From contig NZ_JACEFJ010000002.1 in the NCBI RefSeq assembly GCF_015354735.1, positions 310,001 through 374,000 of the forward strand: DNA of 64,000 nt, written 5' to 3'. Source of the stretch: Pararhodonellum marinum (GTDB lineage: Bacteria; Bacteroidota; Bacteroidia; Cytophagales; Cyclobacteriaceae). The notes beneath the pieces were generated by a model. That model was not told where the DNA came from and did no database searches. It saw nothing but the letters and a program-made list of their open reading frames with translations. Both the position numbers and the translations under genes were made by a program. Of the stretch, positions 44,461-54,800 are shown in pieces (the stretch's first letter is position 1; every line of letters starts with the position of its first letter).

Positions 44461-45285
44461 ATGACAAAGCTAGCCTTATACAAAGCCATGATTCCTTTGA
44501 TGTATTTGCAAATCATTTCGTTTGCTGTGCAAGCCCAATCCATCATAGAAGTTTCGGAATCTTTGAAGCAAAACGGAAAAAGGTACGAAGTAAAGGGTAA
44601 GGGAATTGGGGCAAATATGATTTTTCAATTTGGGGGATTTGCCATGACCACGGTTCAGGATGAAACCGCGAATAGAAGCAGAAAAAAGAAAGCATTCAAT
44701 CCCCTTAAAGAAGTGAATGTAGAAAAGACAAGTTCCTTTACCATGGTGTCTCAAGAGGGAGCGATAGCCAGCATAAAAGTAGGCCTTACCATTTATAGAA
44801 AGCAACGGAACAACAAATCCTTGGTCTTCAATGATGAAGAAAAGGGAAGTTTTAATATAGAAAATGACCCTGATATTTTAGAAACCAGCTATCACTATAC
44901 AGCCAATATTTTAACCAATTTAGACACAGGGTATTGGGAGGTGGTCTTTATAGAAAAAGTAGGGCAGGAAGTTTTAGGAGGAAAAGTATTCAATGGATGG
45001 TTGACCAATGGTGATCGAACGGTTCAAATCGCTCCAGTGGCTAAATATGAACCATCTAACAAATCCAGCCTAATGCAATTACAGTTGATGGTCAATAATT
45101 ATTTTCCCGGATTTGAGTTAAGGGAAAAAGGAGAGGCATTGGCAGCTGTTCAAACGGCAGCTGAAAAGTACAAAGGTTACGTATGGTTGGCAGATGACCT
45201 AAATCCTAGGGATGAACTTTTACTGGCGGCAGTGAGCACCACCATCCTTCGCGAATCCAAAAGAAGGCAAAGGGCAGGGGATTAA
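44461..45285 (+). CDS. Secreted protein of unknown function
   Basis: 274 residues. A signal peptide ends about AVQAQ (residue 26). The mature protein has no recognised domain; a basic cluster NRSRKKKAFNPLKEV, beta-rich segments such as SFTMVSQEGAIASIKVGLTIY, and a helical C-terminus. No lipobox. It lies alone after a 208-base gap holding a 12-base direct repeat (44232-44243 and 44254-44265) and no other element. Confidence 0.7.
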   Translation: MTKLALYKAMIPLMYLQIISFAVQAQSIIEVSESLKQNGKRYEVKGKGIGANMIFQFGGFAMTTVQDETANRSRKKKAFNPLKEVNVEKTSSFTMVSQEGAIASIKVGLTIYRKQRNNKSLVFNDEEKGSFNIENDPDILETSYHYTANILTNLDTGYWEVVFIEKVGQEVLGGKVFNGWLTNGDRTVQIAPVAKYEPSNKSSLMQLQLMVNNYFPGFELREKGEALAAVQTAAEKYKGYVWLADDLNPRDELLLAAVSTTILRESKRRQRAGD

Positions 45286-45302
45286 GCTGTAGGCAGGAAA
45301 GA

Positions 45303-45328
45303 TGCCGTGCATTCTGAAATGCACGGCA
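45303..45328. terminator. Hairpin between convergent genes
   Basis: 11-bp stem TGCCGTGCATT/AATGCACGGCA with loop CTGA, between the stop codons of the secreted protein and the thiamine-type receptor. T-tract moderate. Confidence 0.7.
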
Positions 45329-45335
45329 AATCTTT

Positions 45336-47732
45336 TCAAAACCTCAAGCTCAAGCCCATCAGGAAATTGGTGCCTGCCATAGGGTAGTAAAAGTTTTCGG
45401 TAACCAGTTCCCTTCCTCCAGCCGTTTCAGCCGGAAGAAAATAACTGAATGTATAGCCATTGGGTTCATACATCACGTTGAAGATGTTGTTGACCAACAA
45501 AGTAAATTCCACTTCTTTCACAAATCTTGGCCGAAAAAGGTACTTGAATCTTAGGTCATTGGTCCAGAAAGCATCCAATTTTCTGTTTTCGTTTTGTGTA
45601 TTGTCCAGATACTGATCGCCAACATATTTGGACAGAAGGCTGATTTCAAATCCATTGATAGGTCTGAAATCCACCATGGCACCACTGATCACATTAGGGG
45701 AGAAAGCGATATCTGTATCTGTAAAAGTGAAAGCCTCCTGCTGAAAGGGGTCTGCAGAATAGTCATCTATAAACTCCGTAAACTCGCTTATTTTGTTTCG
45801 GCTGAAAGTAATGTTACCTCCGATTGTCCATTTTGGACTCAATAAGACTGCACCATCCAGTTCTATACCTGCCCGATAGCTGCTGGCCACATTTTCCCTG
45901 ATGTAGGCACCCACATCATTCAATTGCCCGGTCAATACCAATTGGTCGCGGTAATGCATGTAATAGAGGTTGGCATTGTATTGAAAATTGCCTTTCTGCA
46001 CCCTTAGCCCAGCCTCCACATTTTGAAGATTTTCGGGTCTGGGAATTTCAATTAACGGAGAATCCGTAAAATCTCTTCTGACGGGTTCTCTATTGGCTAC
46101 CGCATAGGAAACATACCAAGTCTTCCCATTTTCAGCCTCGTAGGTCATACCAAATTTAGGATTGAAGAAGTCATAGTGCTGAAATCCAGAAATATCTCTC
46201 AGGTCATTGTTGATACCCTCAAAGCGGTAGTCAATGCCCCGATATTGAAGATCACCGTACAGAAATAAACCCCTGCTCACTTCGTGAGTAGCTTTAAGAT
46301 AAATGTTTCGGTCATCTTTAATGGCATTGTTGTCATAATATCTGTCTCGGATATTGGTCTCCCCGGCAAATCTGGCCCAGATGATTTCTCCAAAGTGATC
46401 CCCGTCATAGCGGTTGGCACCGCCACCTAGGATTACATCCCATGCACCATTGTCAGATACGTAATTGAGAGAAAATACAGCTCCATAAAAATCATTGTCC
46501 AACCACCGTCTCCGGATGATGTCTGTTCGGGTTATGGTCTCTCCACCGATTTCTATAGGTGAAAGTGCGTAGTTGGAAAGTCGATCATTAGGCCTGAATT
46601 GTTCATAAAAACCTCTTCCATACGTGTAATGAAGTCCGGCATGGGTTTTCCAGTTTTTACCCAGTTTTCCGTTGTAGATAAGTTGATAATGATCTTGTTG
46701 ATAATTGTCCGTTTCATTGTCATAAGTGTAGCTATTGAAAGTACGGTTGGTCTCCAATAAGGCTTCCGGTACCCCATTCCAAGCCTGATAGGTCTGTTCA
46801 GCACCAGAAAAGACATTCATCTTTATGACGTGGTTTTCCCCATAATACCCACCGGATAAATAAAACGATTTTAAATCCGAAAAAGCCCTATCAATAAACC
46901 CATCGGTTGAGATTTGGGAGAGTCTGGCATCAACGGCCCATCGGTTGTTGAGCAGGCCTGTCCCTGCTTTTACGGTATGCCTCCAGGTATTGAATGAGCC
47001 AAAGGAATTATCCACTTCTGCATATGCCTCGTCCCTTCGGGTATCTGTCTGTATATTCAAGCTGGCTCCGAATGTCGCCGCGCCATTGGTGGATGACCCC
47101 ACGCCCCTTTGAATTTGAATGTTGTCAACTGAAGAGGCAAAATCAGGCATATTGACCCAAAAAACACCGTGGGACTCTGCATCATTCAAGGGAATACCAT
47201 TGACTGTTACATTGATCCGAGTCTGGTCGGAACCTCTAATTCTCAAACCTGTATAGCCTATGCCATTGCCTGCGTCTGAATGGGAAACCACCGAAGGCGT
47301 GAAATTGAGCAAAAAGGGGATATCCTGTCCAAGATTGTTTTTGTTCAACTCCCCTTTTTCAATGGTTTTAAAGGTTGTAGGCGTAGTGGCGGATGCCCTG
47401 GTTCCATAGACTACAAATTCTTCGGAAAGTAAGGTGCTTGGATTTAGAGAAATATCCAATGACTCAGAAGCGGGAATTTGGATTTCTTTGCGCTGGGTCT
47501 CGTATCCCAAATAGGAGACTTTGAGGGAATAACTCCCATCAGGAATTTTATTGATCTGAAAGATACCATTCCTATCGGAAACGGTGCCTCTACCAGTTCC
47601 TTCCACCAAGACATTAGCCCCGGGTAGGACTTCTCCGGTTGCTTGATCCCGAATGTGGCCCTTTACAAGGTTTTGGGAAAAGGAAAAAGAGAAAACAAGA
47701 CAGGCCATACCTGTCATCAATAAAGTTTTCAT
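45336..47732 (-). CDS. TonB-dependent receptor under a TPP riboswitch (thiamine uptake)
   Basis: 798 residues. Signal peptide ends FSFSQ (about 20); carboxypeptidase-like domain KGHIRDQATGEVLPGANVLV (about 24-105); plug domain with GLRIRGSDQTRINVTVNGIP; 22-strand barrel to the C-terminal LMGLSLRF. The long leader holds a complete TPP riboswitch, so the likely cargo is thiamine or its precursors or phosphates (known for such receptors in Bacteroidota). No inner-membrane partner adjoins; a PnuC-type transporter lies about 2.7 kb away at 50435. Confidence 0.9.
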   Translation of the reverse strand: MKTLLMTGMACLVFSFSFSQNLVKGHIRDQATGEVLPGANVLVEGTGRGTVSDRNGIFQINKIPDGSYSLKVSYLGYETQRKEIQIPASESLDISLNPSTLLSEEFVVYGTRASATTPTTFKTIEKGELNKNNLGQDIPFLLNFTPSVVSHSDAGNGIGYTGLRIRGSDQTRINVTVNGIPLNDAESHGVFWVNMPDFASSVDNIQIQRGVGSSTNGAATFGASLNIQTDTRRDEAYAEVDNSFGSFNTWRHTVKAGTGLLNNRWAVDARLSQISTDGFIDRAFSDLKSFYLSGGYYGENHVIKMNVFSGAEQTYQAWNGVPEALLETNRTFNSYTYDNETDNYQQDHYQLIYNGKLGKNWKTHAGLHYTYGRGFYEQFRPNDRLSNYALSPIEIGGETITRTDIIRRRWLDNDFYGAVFSLNYVSDNGAWDVILGGGANRYDGDHFGEIIWARFAGETNIRDRYYDNNAIKDDRNIYLKATHEVSRGLFLYGDLQYRGIDYRFEGINNDLRDISGFQHYDFFNPKFGMTYEAENGKTWYVSYAVANREPVRRDFTDSPLIEIPRPENLQNVEAGLRVQKGNFQYNANLYYMHYRDQLVLTGQLNDVGAYIRENVASSYRAGIELDGAVLLSPKWTIGGNITFSRNKISEFTEFIDDYSADPFQQEAFTFTDTDIAFSPNVISGAMVDFRPINGFEISLLSKYVGDQYLDNTQNENRKLDAFWTNDLRFKYLFRPRFVKEVEFTLLVNNIFNVMYEPNGYTFSYFLPAETAGGRELVTENFYYPMAGTNFLMGLSLRF

Positions 47733-47907
47733 GGTAATCGTACATCTACCCGCTTTTGCGGTTGGTCAAACATCGGAAAGTCTAGGGGGAAATTCCTTTT
47801 TTGTTAACCCATAAGCTGTACAGGTAATGCTTCTTGTGCAATGCCAAATTACCATGCAAAATTTTCCGCAAGTAATGTAGCGCATATCATAAATCCTGTA
47901 TCAGTTT

Positions 47908-47990
47908 CTCATTTCCCTTCGCCGGCACTACCCGGATCAGGTATTGTGGGTATGATCTCAGCCCGTTTTGTTAAGGCACCCCTAATGATC
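47908..47990 (-). promoter_or_regulatory. TPP riboswitch (THI element)
   Basis: On the minus strand the conserved core is AGGGGTGCC, then GGCTGAGATCATACCC, ACCTGATCCGGGTAGTGCC and GGCGAAGGGAA, the complete THI-box. It lies between a good promoter (47998-48028) and the receptor start, leaving about 175 bases of expression platform. Thiamine pyrophosphate binding should switch expression off. Confidence 0.97.
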
Positions 47991-47997
47991 TTAGAAA

Positions 47998-48028
47998 CAA
48001 AGGTAGAAGGAAAATTTTGTTAAGCAAA
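47998..48028 (-). promoter_or_regulatory. Promoter of the TPP riboswitch/receptor transcript
   Basis: Minus strand has TTTG (48028-48025), 19 bases, then TACCTTTG (48005-47998). It is a near-perfect Bacteroidota promoter just ahead of the riboswitch. Confidence 0.8.
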
Positions 48029-48049
48029 CAATTTTCCTTTGTGAAAAAC

Positions 48050-49117
48050 TTACTGAACCCTGCCCAAAGTCTTTAAATGGTTGACATGGGAAACGAAAGC
48101 TAGTTTGATCTTTTTATGTTCCAAATAAGGAATGTTGTATTCCGCACAAGTATCCTTGATGATCTGGCTGATGGCCGGATAATGTACATGGGAAATGTGG
48201 GGAAAAAGGTGGTGTTCAATCTGAAAATTCAGCCCACCGATCAACCAAGAAAGCACCTGATTTTTGGTTGCAAAATTTGCTGTGGTCCTTAATTGGTGCA
48301 TGGCCCAATCATCCTCAAGTCTATTACTTACTTTATCAGGCAAAGGGTAGGCTGTTTCTTCCACCGAATGGGCCAATTGGAATACGACACTCAGGAAAAT
48401 TCCAGCAGCTACACCATATACCAAAAATCCGATCAACCAACTTAAGAAACCCAAGAAATAGATGGGGATGGCTACAAAAAGCACCAGGTTGATGAACTTG
48501 AATGACCAAAAAGAAAAATGGTCTTTCCAACTCATTTTTTGAATAGATGTTATGCCTACTTTTTTGGTGACATATTTTTTATAATCTGTAAAGAAAACCC
48601 AATAGAGATACAGTAGCGCATAAACCATCAAAAAATAATAGTGCTGATACTGGTGGATTTTATATCGCTTTTGACCTGGACAAAGGCGAAGCATGGGTCT
48701 CGCATTCATGTCATCGTCCACCTCAAATACATTGGTAAAGGAATGGTGAACTACATTGTGTTTGGTTTTCCACATAAACACGTTTGCACCTAAAACATTA
48801 ATTGAAAGCCCTGCCAGGTTGTTGATCCAGCCTTTTTTGCTGAAACTACCATGGGCACCATCGTGCATTACATTAAATCCGATGGCTGCAGCCAAGCCGC
48901 CCAAGAGTATACACTCCAATAAAGCGACAGACCAAACCGGTGTAAAAAACACCAAATGGACATAGACAGCAATATATGAAATCACAAATAATATGGCTTT
49001 AAAAAACAAAGCAGGATTTCCAGTAGTGTTGAGCCCGGTTTCAGAAAAATAGTTTTTTATCCGGTCTTTAAGGTCTGCATGAAAAGCAGTGGATGTATTA
49101 AATCTTGGGGGACGCAT
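48050..49117 (-). CDS. Fatty acid desaturase (linoleoyl-CoA-type)
   Basis: 355 residues, membrane di-iron enzyme. Three histidine boxes: HDGAHGSF, HNVVHHSFTN and QIEHHLFPHISHVHY. Four or more hydrophobic segments, e.g. FFKAILFVISYIAVYVHLVFF. Same layout as bacterial acyl-lipid or acyl-CoA desaturases that introduce a double bond using O2. Divergent from the small region at 49118; preceded on its right by an AT-rich gap. Confidence 0.92.
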   Translation of the reverse strand: MRPPRFNTSTAFHADLKDRIKNYFSETGLNTTGNPALFFKAILFVISYIAVYVHLVFFTPVWSVALLECILLGGLAAAIGFNVMHDGAHGSFSKKGWINNLAGLSINVLGANVFMWKTKHNVVHHSFTNVFEVDDDMNARPMLRLCPGQKRYKIHQYQHYYFLMVYALLYLYWVFFTDYKKYVTKKVGITSIQKMSWKDHFSFWSFKFINLVLFVAIPIYFLGFLSWLIGFLVYGVAAGIFLSVVFQLAHSVEETAYPLPDKVSNRLEDDWAMHQLRTTANFATKNQVLSWLIGGLNFQIEHHLFPHISHVHYPAISQIIKDTCAEYNIPYLEHKKIKLAFVSHVNHLKTLGRVQ

Positions 49118-49519
49118 AAAGGCAATATTTAGGATGTATAAGCATTCTTTTGAAATAGAAAGGGAGATAAGCTTTTATTAAAACCTAAATTTACCACTAT
49201 TCTTTGTTTTAAAAACACCAAGCCTTAAGAATAGATTCAGTTTTTTCTCTTTTTAATTTTGCAAAATATTCATTTTCAAATATTTATAAATATATACCTG
49301 TCAAAAATCATATTTTCAAACCTTATAATGATGCACAGCTTCAACCAAAACATAGGTGAAAAATTTAAAAAACTTGATGCTAGAAGGCAAAGCACTGACA
49401 AATCAAATTTCTTGATGGATATAAATCCAAATGTTGATAGTAAAGCCCTGGAAGAACATTGATTTTTAAAGTAATTCTATACCTCTATACCATTTTTGGG
49501 AATTCAATCCATGGCAGAT
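49118..49519. other. AT-rich gap with one doubtful small reading frame
   Basis: No recognised gene. A 44-residue frame at 49328-49462 (MMHSFNQNIGEKFKKLDARR...) has plausible amino-acid composition but no family match and no repeat or terminator of its own. It must contain the desaturase promoter near 49130-49230. Borders a decayed gene fragment, so this may be a former insertion or deletion site. Confidence 0.35.
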
Positions 49520-49792
49520 TCAGTTTTTGATGGCAATAAGTTCTGAGTAACTAGAGGTCTCACCCTTTTTGTCTAATGTGACAGATTTTATCACGCCAAA
49601 CCCTGGAACAAAATACTCAATGGAGGAGATGGAACGGTTAAATAATTTACTCGAAATCTTGGTAGTTTGGGAAATTTTGAAAGCTTTGAAACTACCCGCA
49701 GAGACATTGATTTCCTCTTGGGATTCTACCTTTCTATCCAAAACCTCTACGGTCATGTTGAGGCCAATAGGCCCGGATTGAGGATACTCGGA
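49520..49792 (-). pseudogene. C-terminal fragment of a TapB/DUF3108-like protein
   Basis: The minus frame reads EYPQSGPIGLNMTVEVLDRK, INVSAGSFKAFKISQTTKIS, EYFVPGFGVIKS and KKGETSSYSELIAI, matching the end of Bacteroidota TapB-family (DUF3108-like) secreted proteins, usually about 230-250 residues. An in-frame TAA just upstream (49793-49795) and no N-terminal half mean it is truncated. A short live protein starting at ATG 49756 cannot be excluded. Confidence 0.68.
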
Positions 49793-49902
49793 TTAATTAT
49801 TGATGGATTAGCTTTTAAAAAGGTAATTTCATTATACAATTTTGAAAAAATTCGAGAGGTTTAATCTAAGCTGGCCAAATTAATTTGAAGACAAGAATAT
49901 TG

Positions 49903-50445
49903 TTAAAACCTGTTTTCTGGTACATTAAAATGTTTTGAGATCACCTGAATGGCCAACTTCAACCGCTGTTTCCCACTTCCAGAAATCAGCGAATAGGGGC
50001 GATTGTAAAATTCAAGTAACTTTTTATATTCCTGTAGAAAATAATTTCTCATTATTGGTTCCGGATGTTCTCTTTGGGGGTCTTCTTGCCAAGGCACATC
50101 AATATCGGTGAGCAGGTAGTAATCATAATGTCTTTGCTGTAGGTTTTTCTTTATCCATGGTTCTGTTTTGCCATACTTGTGCTGACTCCATATATCGATA
50201 ACATGCAGGTCGGTGTCGCAAAACAAAAACTCTTTGGATAATTTGACCATTTGGTCTTCTTGAGCGAGCTGCCCTTGGGCGATTATCAAAAGGTCTTCGT
50301 ACTGATAAGGACCTGCTAACCTGTCTAAATACTCACGCGCATATTCCCTCACCCATGGTTCCTTAAAATGTGAAGCCAGACTTTGGGTAAGCGTACTTTT
50401 TCCGGTGGACTCAGGACCTAGAATGACAATCTTCTTAATGGGCAT
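49903..50445 (-). CDS. NadR-like ribosylnicotinamide kinase (AAA ATPase)
   Basis: 180 residues. P-loop GPESTGKSTLTQSLA (about 9-23), VREYAREYLDRLAGPYQYED, CDTDLHVIDIW and the C-terminal basic region. This is the kinase domain of NadR without the N-terminal adenylyltransferase part. It would phosphorylate nicotinamide riboside. Overlaps pnuC by 11 bases, the pairing expected for uptake followed by trapping. Confidence 0.82.
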   Translation of the reverse strand: MPIKKIVILGPESTGKSTLTQSLASHFKEPWVREYAREYLDRLAGPYQYEDLLIIAQGQLAQEDQMVKLSKEFLFCDTDLHVIDIWSQHKYGKTEPWIKKNLQQRHYDYYLLTDIDVPWQEDPQREHPEPIMRNYFLQEYKKLLEFYNRPYSLISGSGKQRLKLAIQVISKHFNVPENRF

Positions 50446-51055
50446 ACGTCTGGGTTTTGGCTGATTTGATCCATTGGATAAGACCTATGGTGGCCAAAAC
50501 CGTAAAGAAGAGGAATTGAAAACTCGTCAACATCAGGCCTTTATAGAAATATAAAGGAACGGAAACCAAATCGGTTATGATCCATGCAATCCAGTTTTCC
50601 ACTTTTTTCTTTGCCATCAACCACATGCCTACGAAGGCTGAGGCTGTGGTGAATGAATCCCAGTAGGGAACATCACTATCCGTAAAATTTGCCAAAACAA
50701 AGTAGAGAAGGCCATACGAAACCAAAAACAGCAGAATGGATTGGATGACTCCTTTTTTACTTAGCCAAGTGACTGGCCTGGCGGTTTCATTGTTGCTGGG
50801 CCTGCTCCACAAATACCAGCCATAGATAGACATGGAAAAATAATAGGCATTGATGCCCATGTCTGCATAGAGCTTGTACTTCAGGCAAATAAACACATAA
50901 ATTAGAGTGCTTACCATGCCTGTTGGGAAGACTAGGATGTTTTTCTTAATGGAGTAGATCACACTTGCAATGCCAAAAAAAACTGCAATCGCTTCTAACC
51001 AGGACATTTCCTGTACTCCTTCTTTCAATTCATTTAAAAACCAAGTCAAATCCAT
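50435..51055 (-). CDS. pnuC: PnuC-family transporter
   Basis: 206 residues, about seven hydrophobic helices. Contains FGIASVIYSIKKNILVFPTG, YGWYLW and NWIAWIITDLVSVPLYFYKG, which fit the PnuC pattern of nicotinamide riboside transporters. In some Bacteroidota a related form (PnuT) carries thiamine. The adjacent NadR-like kinase favours nicotinamide riboside. Facilitated uptake across the inner membrane. Gap of 40 bases to lspA, same strand. Confidence 0.87.
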   Translation of the reverse strand: MDLTWFLNELKEGVQEMSWLEAIAVFFGIASVIYSIKKNILVFPTGMVSTLIYVFICLKYKLYADMGINAYYFSMSIYGWYLWSRPSNNETARPVTWLSKKGVIQSILLFLVSYGLLYFVLANFTDSDVPYWDSFTTASAFVGMWLMAKKKVENWIAWIITDLVSVPLYFYKGLMLTSFQFLFFTVLATIGLIQWIKSAKTQTYAH

Positions 51056-51095
51056 CCTAAGAATAAACAGAGATATTATTCATCTTAAAGGAGGA

Positions 51096-51743
51096 TTACT
51101 TTTCACTTTTGTCCTCTATAAATTGCTTCTGGATTTCATCGACCTCCTGGCTCTCATCCTCAGCTGTTTTCTCTTTGAAAAAACGGCCCTGAAAGATCAA
51201 AATGATGGCTACCCCAACAAAAATGGATGCGTCAGCCACATTAAAAATTGGCCACAGTGCCGTATAGCTACCTCCCCACAACGGGACCCACTGAGGTACA
51301 AAACCTTCCCAAATATCAATATAAAACATATCAACTACTTGGCCATGAAACCAGGGTGTTGGGGCATCTAGGGGAGCATTTTTGAGCCAAACTCCGTAAA
51401 ACATACTATCTATGAGATTGCCAATGGCACCTCCTAAGATTAGCGAAATGCAGACCAGATAACCGGCATGGGTACCTTTTTTGATGAGGTAATACAAATA
51501 ATAACCTATTCCAAACATGGCCACGAGACGAAAAGAGGTCAAGAGGACCTTTCCGTATTTAGTCCCTAGCTCCATGCCAAAAGCCATACCTGGATTGGTG
51601 GTATAATGGAGCTTGAACCAATCTCCAAATACCTTGATCTGCCCAGGTGTACCAAAGTCCATTTGATAATGAACCAGCATCTTAACAGCTTGATCGATCA
51701 AAATGATCAATAAGGCAATTCCAAAATATTTTAAATACTTCAT
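51096..51743 (-). CDS. lspA: Lipoprotein signal peptidase
   Basis: 215 residues with four hydrophobic helices. Catalytic Asp motifs: GGAIGNLIDSMFYG (first Asp) and FNVADASIF (second Asp). Cleaves the signal peptide of diacylglyceryl-modified lipoproteins in the inner membrane. Many of its substrates lie in this window. A charged tail (KEKTAEDESQEVDE) extends the usual length by about 30 residues. It follows ileS by 73 bases, the classic ileS-lspA order. Confidence 0.96.
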   Translation of the reverse strand: MKYLKYFGIALLIILIDQAVKMLVHYQMDFGTPGQIKVFGDWFKLHYTTNPGMAFGMELGTKYGKVLLTSFRLVAMFGIGYYLYYLIKKGTHAGYLVCISLILGGAIGNLIDSMFYGVWLKNAPLDAPTPWFHGQVVDMFYIDIWEGFVPQWVPLWGGSYTALWPIFNVADASIFVGVAIILIFQGRFFKEKTAEDESQEVDEIQKQFIEDKSEK

Positions 51744-51816
51744 TGCTTCAGGTGAATGGCCAAAGATTAACCAAAATATGGAATTTTCAGCCTTAGGTAG
51801 TCAATTATTTTAGTGC

Positions 51817-54800
51817 TTACGCTTTTTCTACTTTGATTGATAATTCAAAATCGTCCATCTCCAATACCGTTGCATCTGTCATATGGCCATTTAACTCCAG
51901 ACTGAGGGCTTGGGTTTCGGATTGGATGTAATTGCCAAAATTAGTTAGGGCATGCGTTACCAAATCGTCGGATTCTGCTACTTTGATGGTGATTTTGTCC
52001 TGCACGTCTAGTCCCATATCCTTTCTTAGGTTTTGGATGCGATTCACCAAGTCCCTAGCCAGTCCTTCTTGTTTCAATTCCTCGGTCAGGGTGACGTCTA
52101 AGGCCACGGTTATCCCTTGGTCACTGGCCACAGACCAGCCTGGAATATCTTGGGAACTTATGATTACATCTTCCAAAGAAAGGGTAATCTTTTCTCCATC
52201 TATAGTAATGTCATAGGTGCCTTTTGCTTCGATAGAAGCAATATCATCTTTTCCAAATTTGGTGACTGCCGCACTGATTCCTTTCATCTTGGGGCCAAAT
52301 TTTTTACCTAAAACAGGGAAGTTTGGTTTAATGCTTTTGACTAAAATGCCCGAGGTGTCGTCGATGTAGGCGATCTCTTTGATATTCACCTCGGATTTGA
52401 TCAGATCCTCCACGTGATGGATTTGGTCTTTGGTATGCTTATTCAGAATTGGAATCAAAATTTTCTGAAGGGGTTGGCGAACTTTTAGTTTTTCTTTTTT
52501 ACGCAAAGAATGAACCAATGAGGAAATGTCCTGCGCCAATTGCATCGAACGTTCCAGATATGGACTGATCAAATCCGGTTGGGCTTTTTCCCAGTCTGTA
52601 AGGTGTATGGATTCAGGGATTTCCTGACCTGCAGCTTTGGCACCTTCTGTAAGATTTTGGAAAAGCCAATCTGAATAGAATGGGGCAAAGGAAGACATCA
52701 ATTGCGTCAAACCCATCAAGCATTCATATAGGGTATCGTAAGCAGCCTGTTTGTCTTGGTTCATGTGCCCTCTCCAGAACCTTTTTCTGGCCAAGCGTAC
52801 ATACCAATTGGACAATTGATCCACAGTAAAAGCCATGATGGCTCGGGTGGCTTTAGTGGCGTCATATTGGTCCATGGCCACTTCTACCTCTTCTATCAGC
52901 GATTGAAGCTTAGAAATGATCCATCTGTCCAGTTCAGGCCTTTGCTTGATGGTTACCGCATTGGAAGCTTCGTAGGTATATGCATCCAAATTTGCATATA
53001 GGGCGAAGAAATTATAAGTATTCTGCAGGGTACCAAAGAACCTTCGCTGCACATCAGCGACTCCATCCAGACTGAATTTTAAGTTGTCCCAAGGATTGGC
53101 ATTGCTGAGCATGTACCAGCGTACAGCATCAGGGCCATAAGCCTCAAGTGTCTTAAACGGATCAATGGCATTGCCCATTCTTTTGGACATTTTATTGCCG
53201 TTTTTATCCAAAACCAAACCATTGGCAATGACATTTTTAAAGGCCACATCGTCAAAGAGCATGCCTGCGATGGCATGAAGGGTAAAAAACCATCCCCTGG
53301 TTTGGTCTACTCCTTCAGCGATGAAATCTGCAGGGAAATTCTCCTTAAACAGCTCTTGGTTTTCAAAGGGGAAATGCCATTGGGCATAAGGCATGGCCCC
53401 TGAATCAAACCAGACGTCAATCAAATCGGGTTCGCGGAACATTTTCGCACCACTGGGTGAAACCAGAACGATTTCATCCACAAAGGGTCTGTGTAAATCC
53501 ATTTCTTTCTCACCAAAAGGTGAAGCAGCCATAAAGCCTTTTTCTATGGATTTTTCCATTTCAGTCTGAAGTTCATCAATGGAGCCAATACATTTTTCTT
53601 CTTTTCCGTCTTCGGTGCGCCAAATGGGCAATGGTGTTCCCCAAAATCTCGACCTACTTAGGTTCCAATCCACCAGATTTTCCAACCAGTTCCCAAACCG
53701 GCCTGTTCCGGTGGCTTCCGGCTTCCAGTTGATGGTATTGTTGAGGGCCACAAGACGATCCTTGTACTCGGTGGTCTTGATAAACCAGCTTTCGAGTGGG
53801 TAATAAAGGATGGGCATATCAGTTCTCCAACAGTGCGGATAACTGTGCTCGTATTTTTCTACTTTGAAGGCCCTATTCTCATTTTTCAAGATGATGGAGA
53901 TGATCACATCCGTGCTTTTGTAGTCGGAGTTGCTTTCATCATCCATGGGATAATTCTTAACATAGAAATCATTGGGGCCATGGATTTTATGTGCCGTGAT
54001 TCCATGTTCCACCATTTTAGAACTCAGGTATTCCCCGATCACCGGCAGAAATTTCCCCTGCTTATCCACGACAGGAATATCATTGCCCAGTTCGTCTTTG
54101 ACAAACACACCTGGCACATTATTTTGAACCAAAGTCCTAAAATCATCTGCTCCAAAAGCTTTGGCCAAGTGGACAATACCAGTACCATCCTCAGTAGTGA
54201 CATAATCTCCCGAAACCACGGTGAAGGCTGGAAAAGGTAGGGCAATCCCTGCTATAGGAAACAACTGTTCATATTCCAGTCCCAACAGGTCTGAGCCTTT
54301 CACAGAACTTACTACCTCATATGGGATCAACTTATCTCCTGGCTTGTAATCAGACAGGTTAAGTGCTTTGGCTTTTGGATGGAAGTAGGCTTCGATCCTG
54401 GATTTTGCCAAAATGACAGTCTGTGGCTGATAGGTGTATGGATTAAAAGTTTTGACTTTGACATAATCCAACTTTTCACCAATAGCCAAAGCTGAATTGG
54501 AAGGCAAAGTCCATGGCGTGGTGGTCCATGCCAGCAAATATTCCTCTTCACTATCTTTGAGTTTAAAAAGGGCCGTAATGGATGTATCTTTGACTTCCCT
54601 GTAACACCCTGGCTGATTGAGTTCATGTGAACTCAGGCCAGTACCTGCTGCAGGTGAATAAGGCTGTATGGTATAGCCTTTATACAAAAGGTCCTTATCG
54701 TATAGTTTTTTGAGCAGGTGCCAAAGGCTCTCAATGTAATTGGATTCAAAAGTGATGTAGGGATCATCCAAATCCACCCAATATCCGATTTTTTCTGTTA

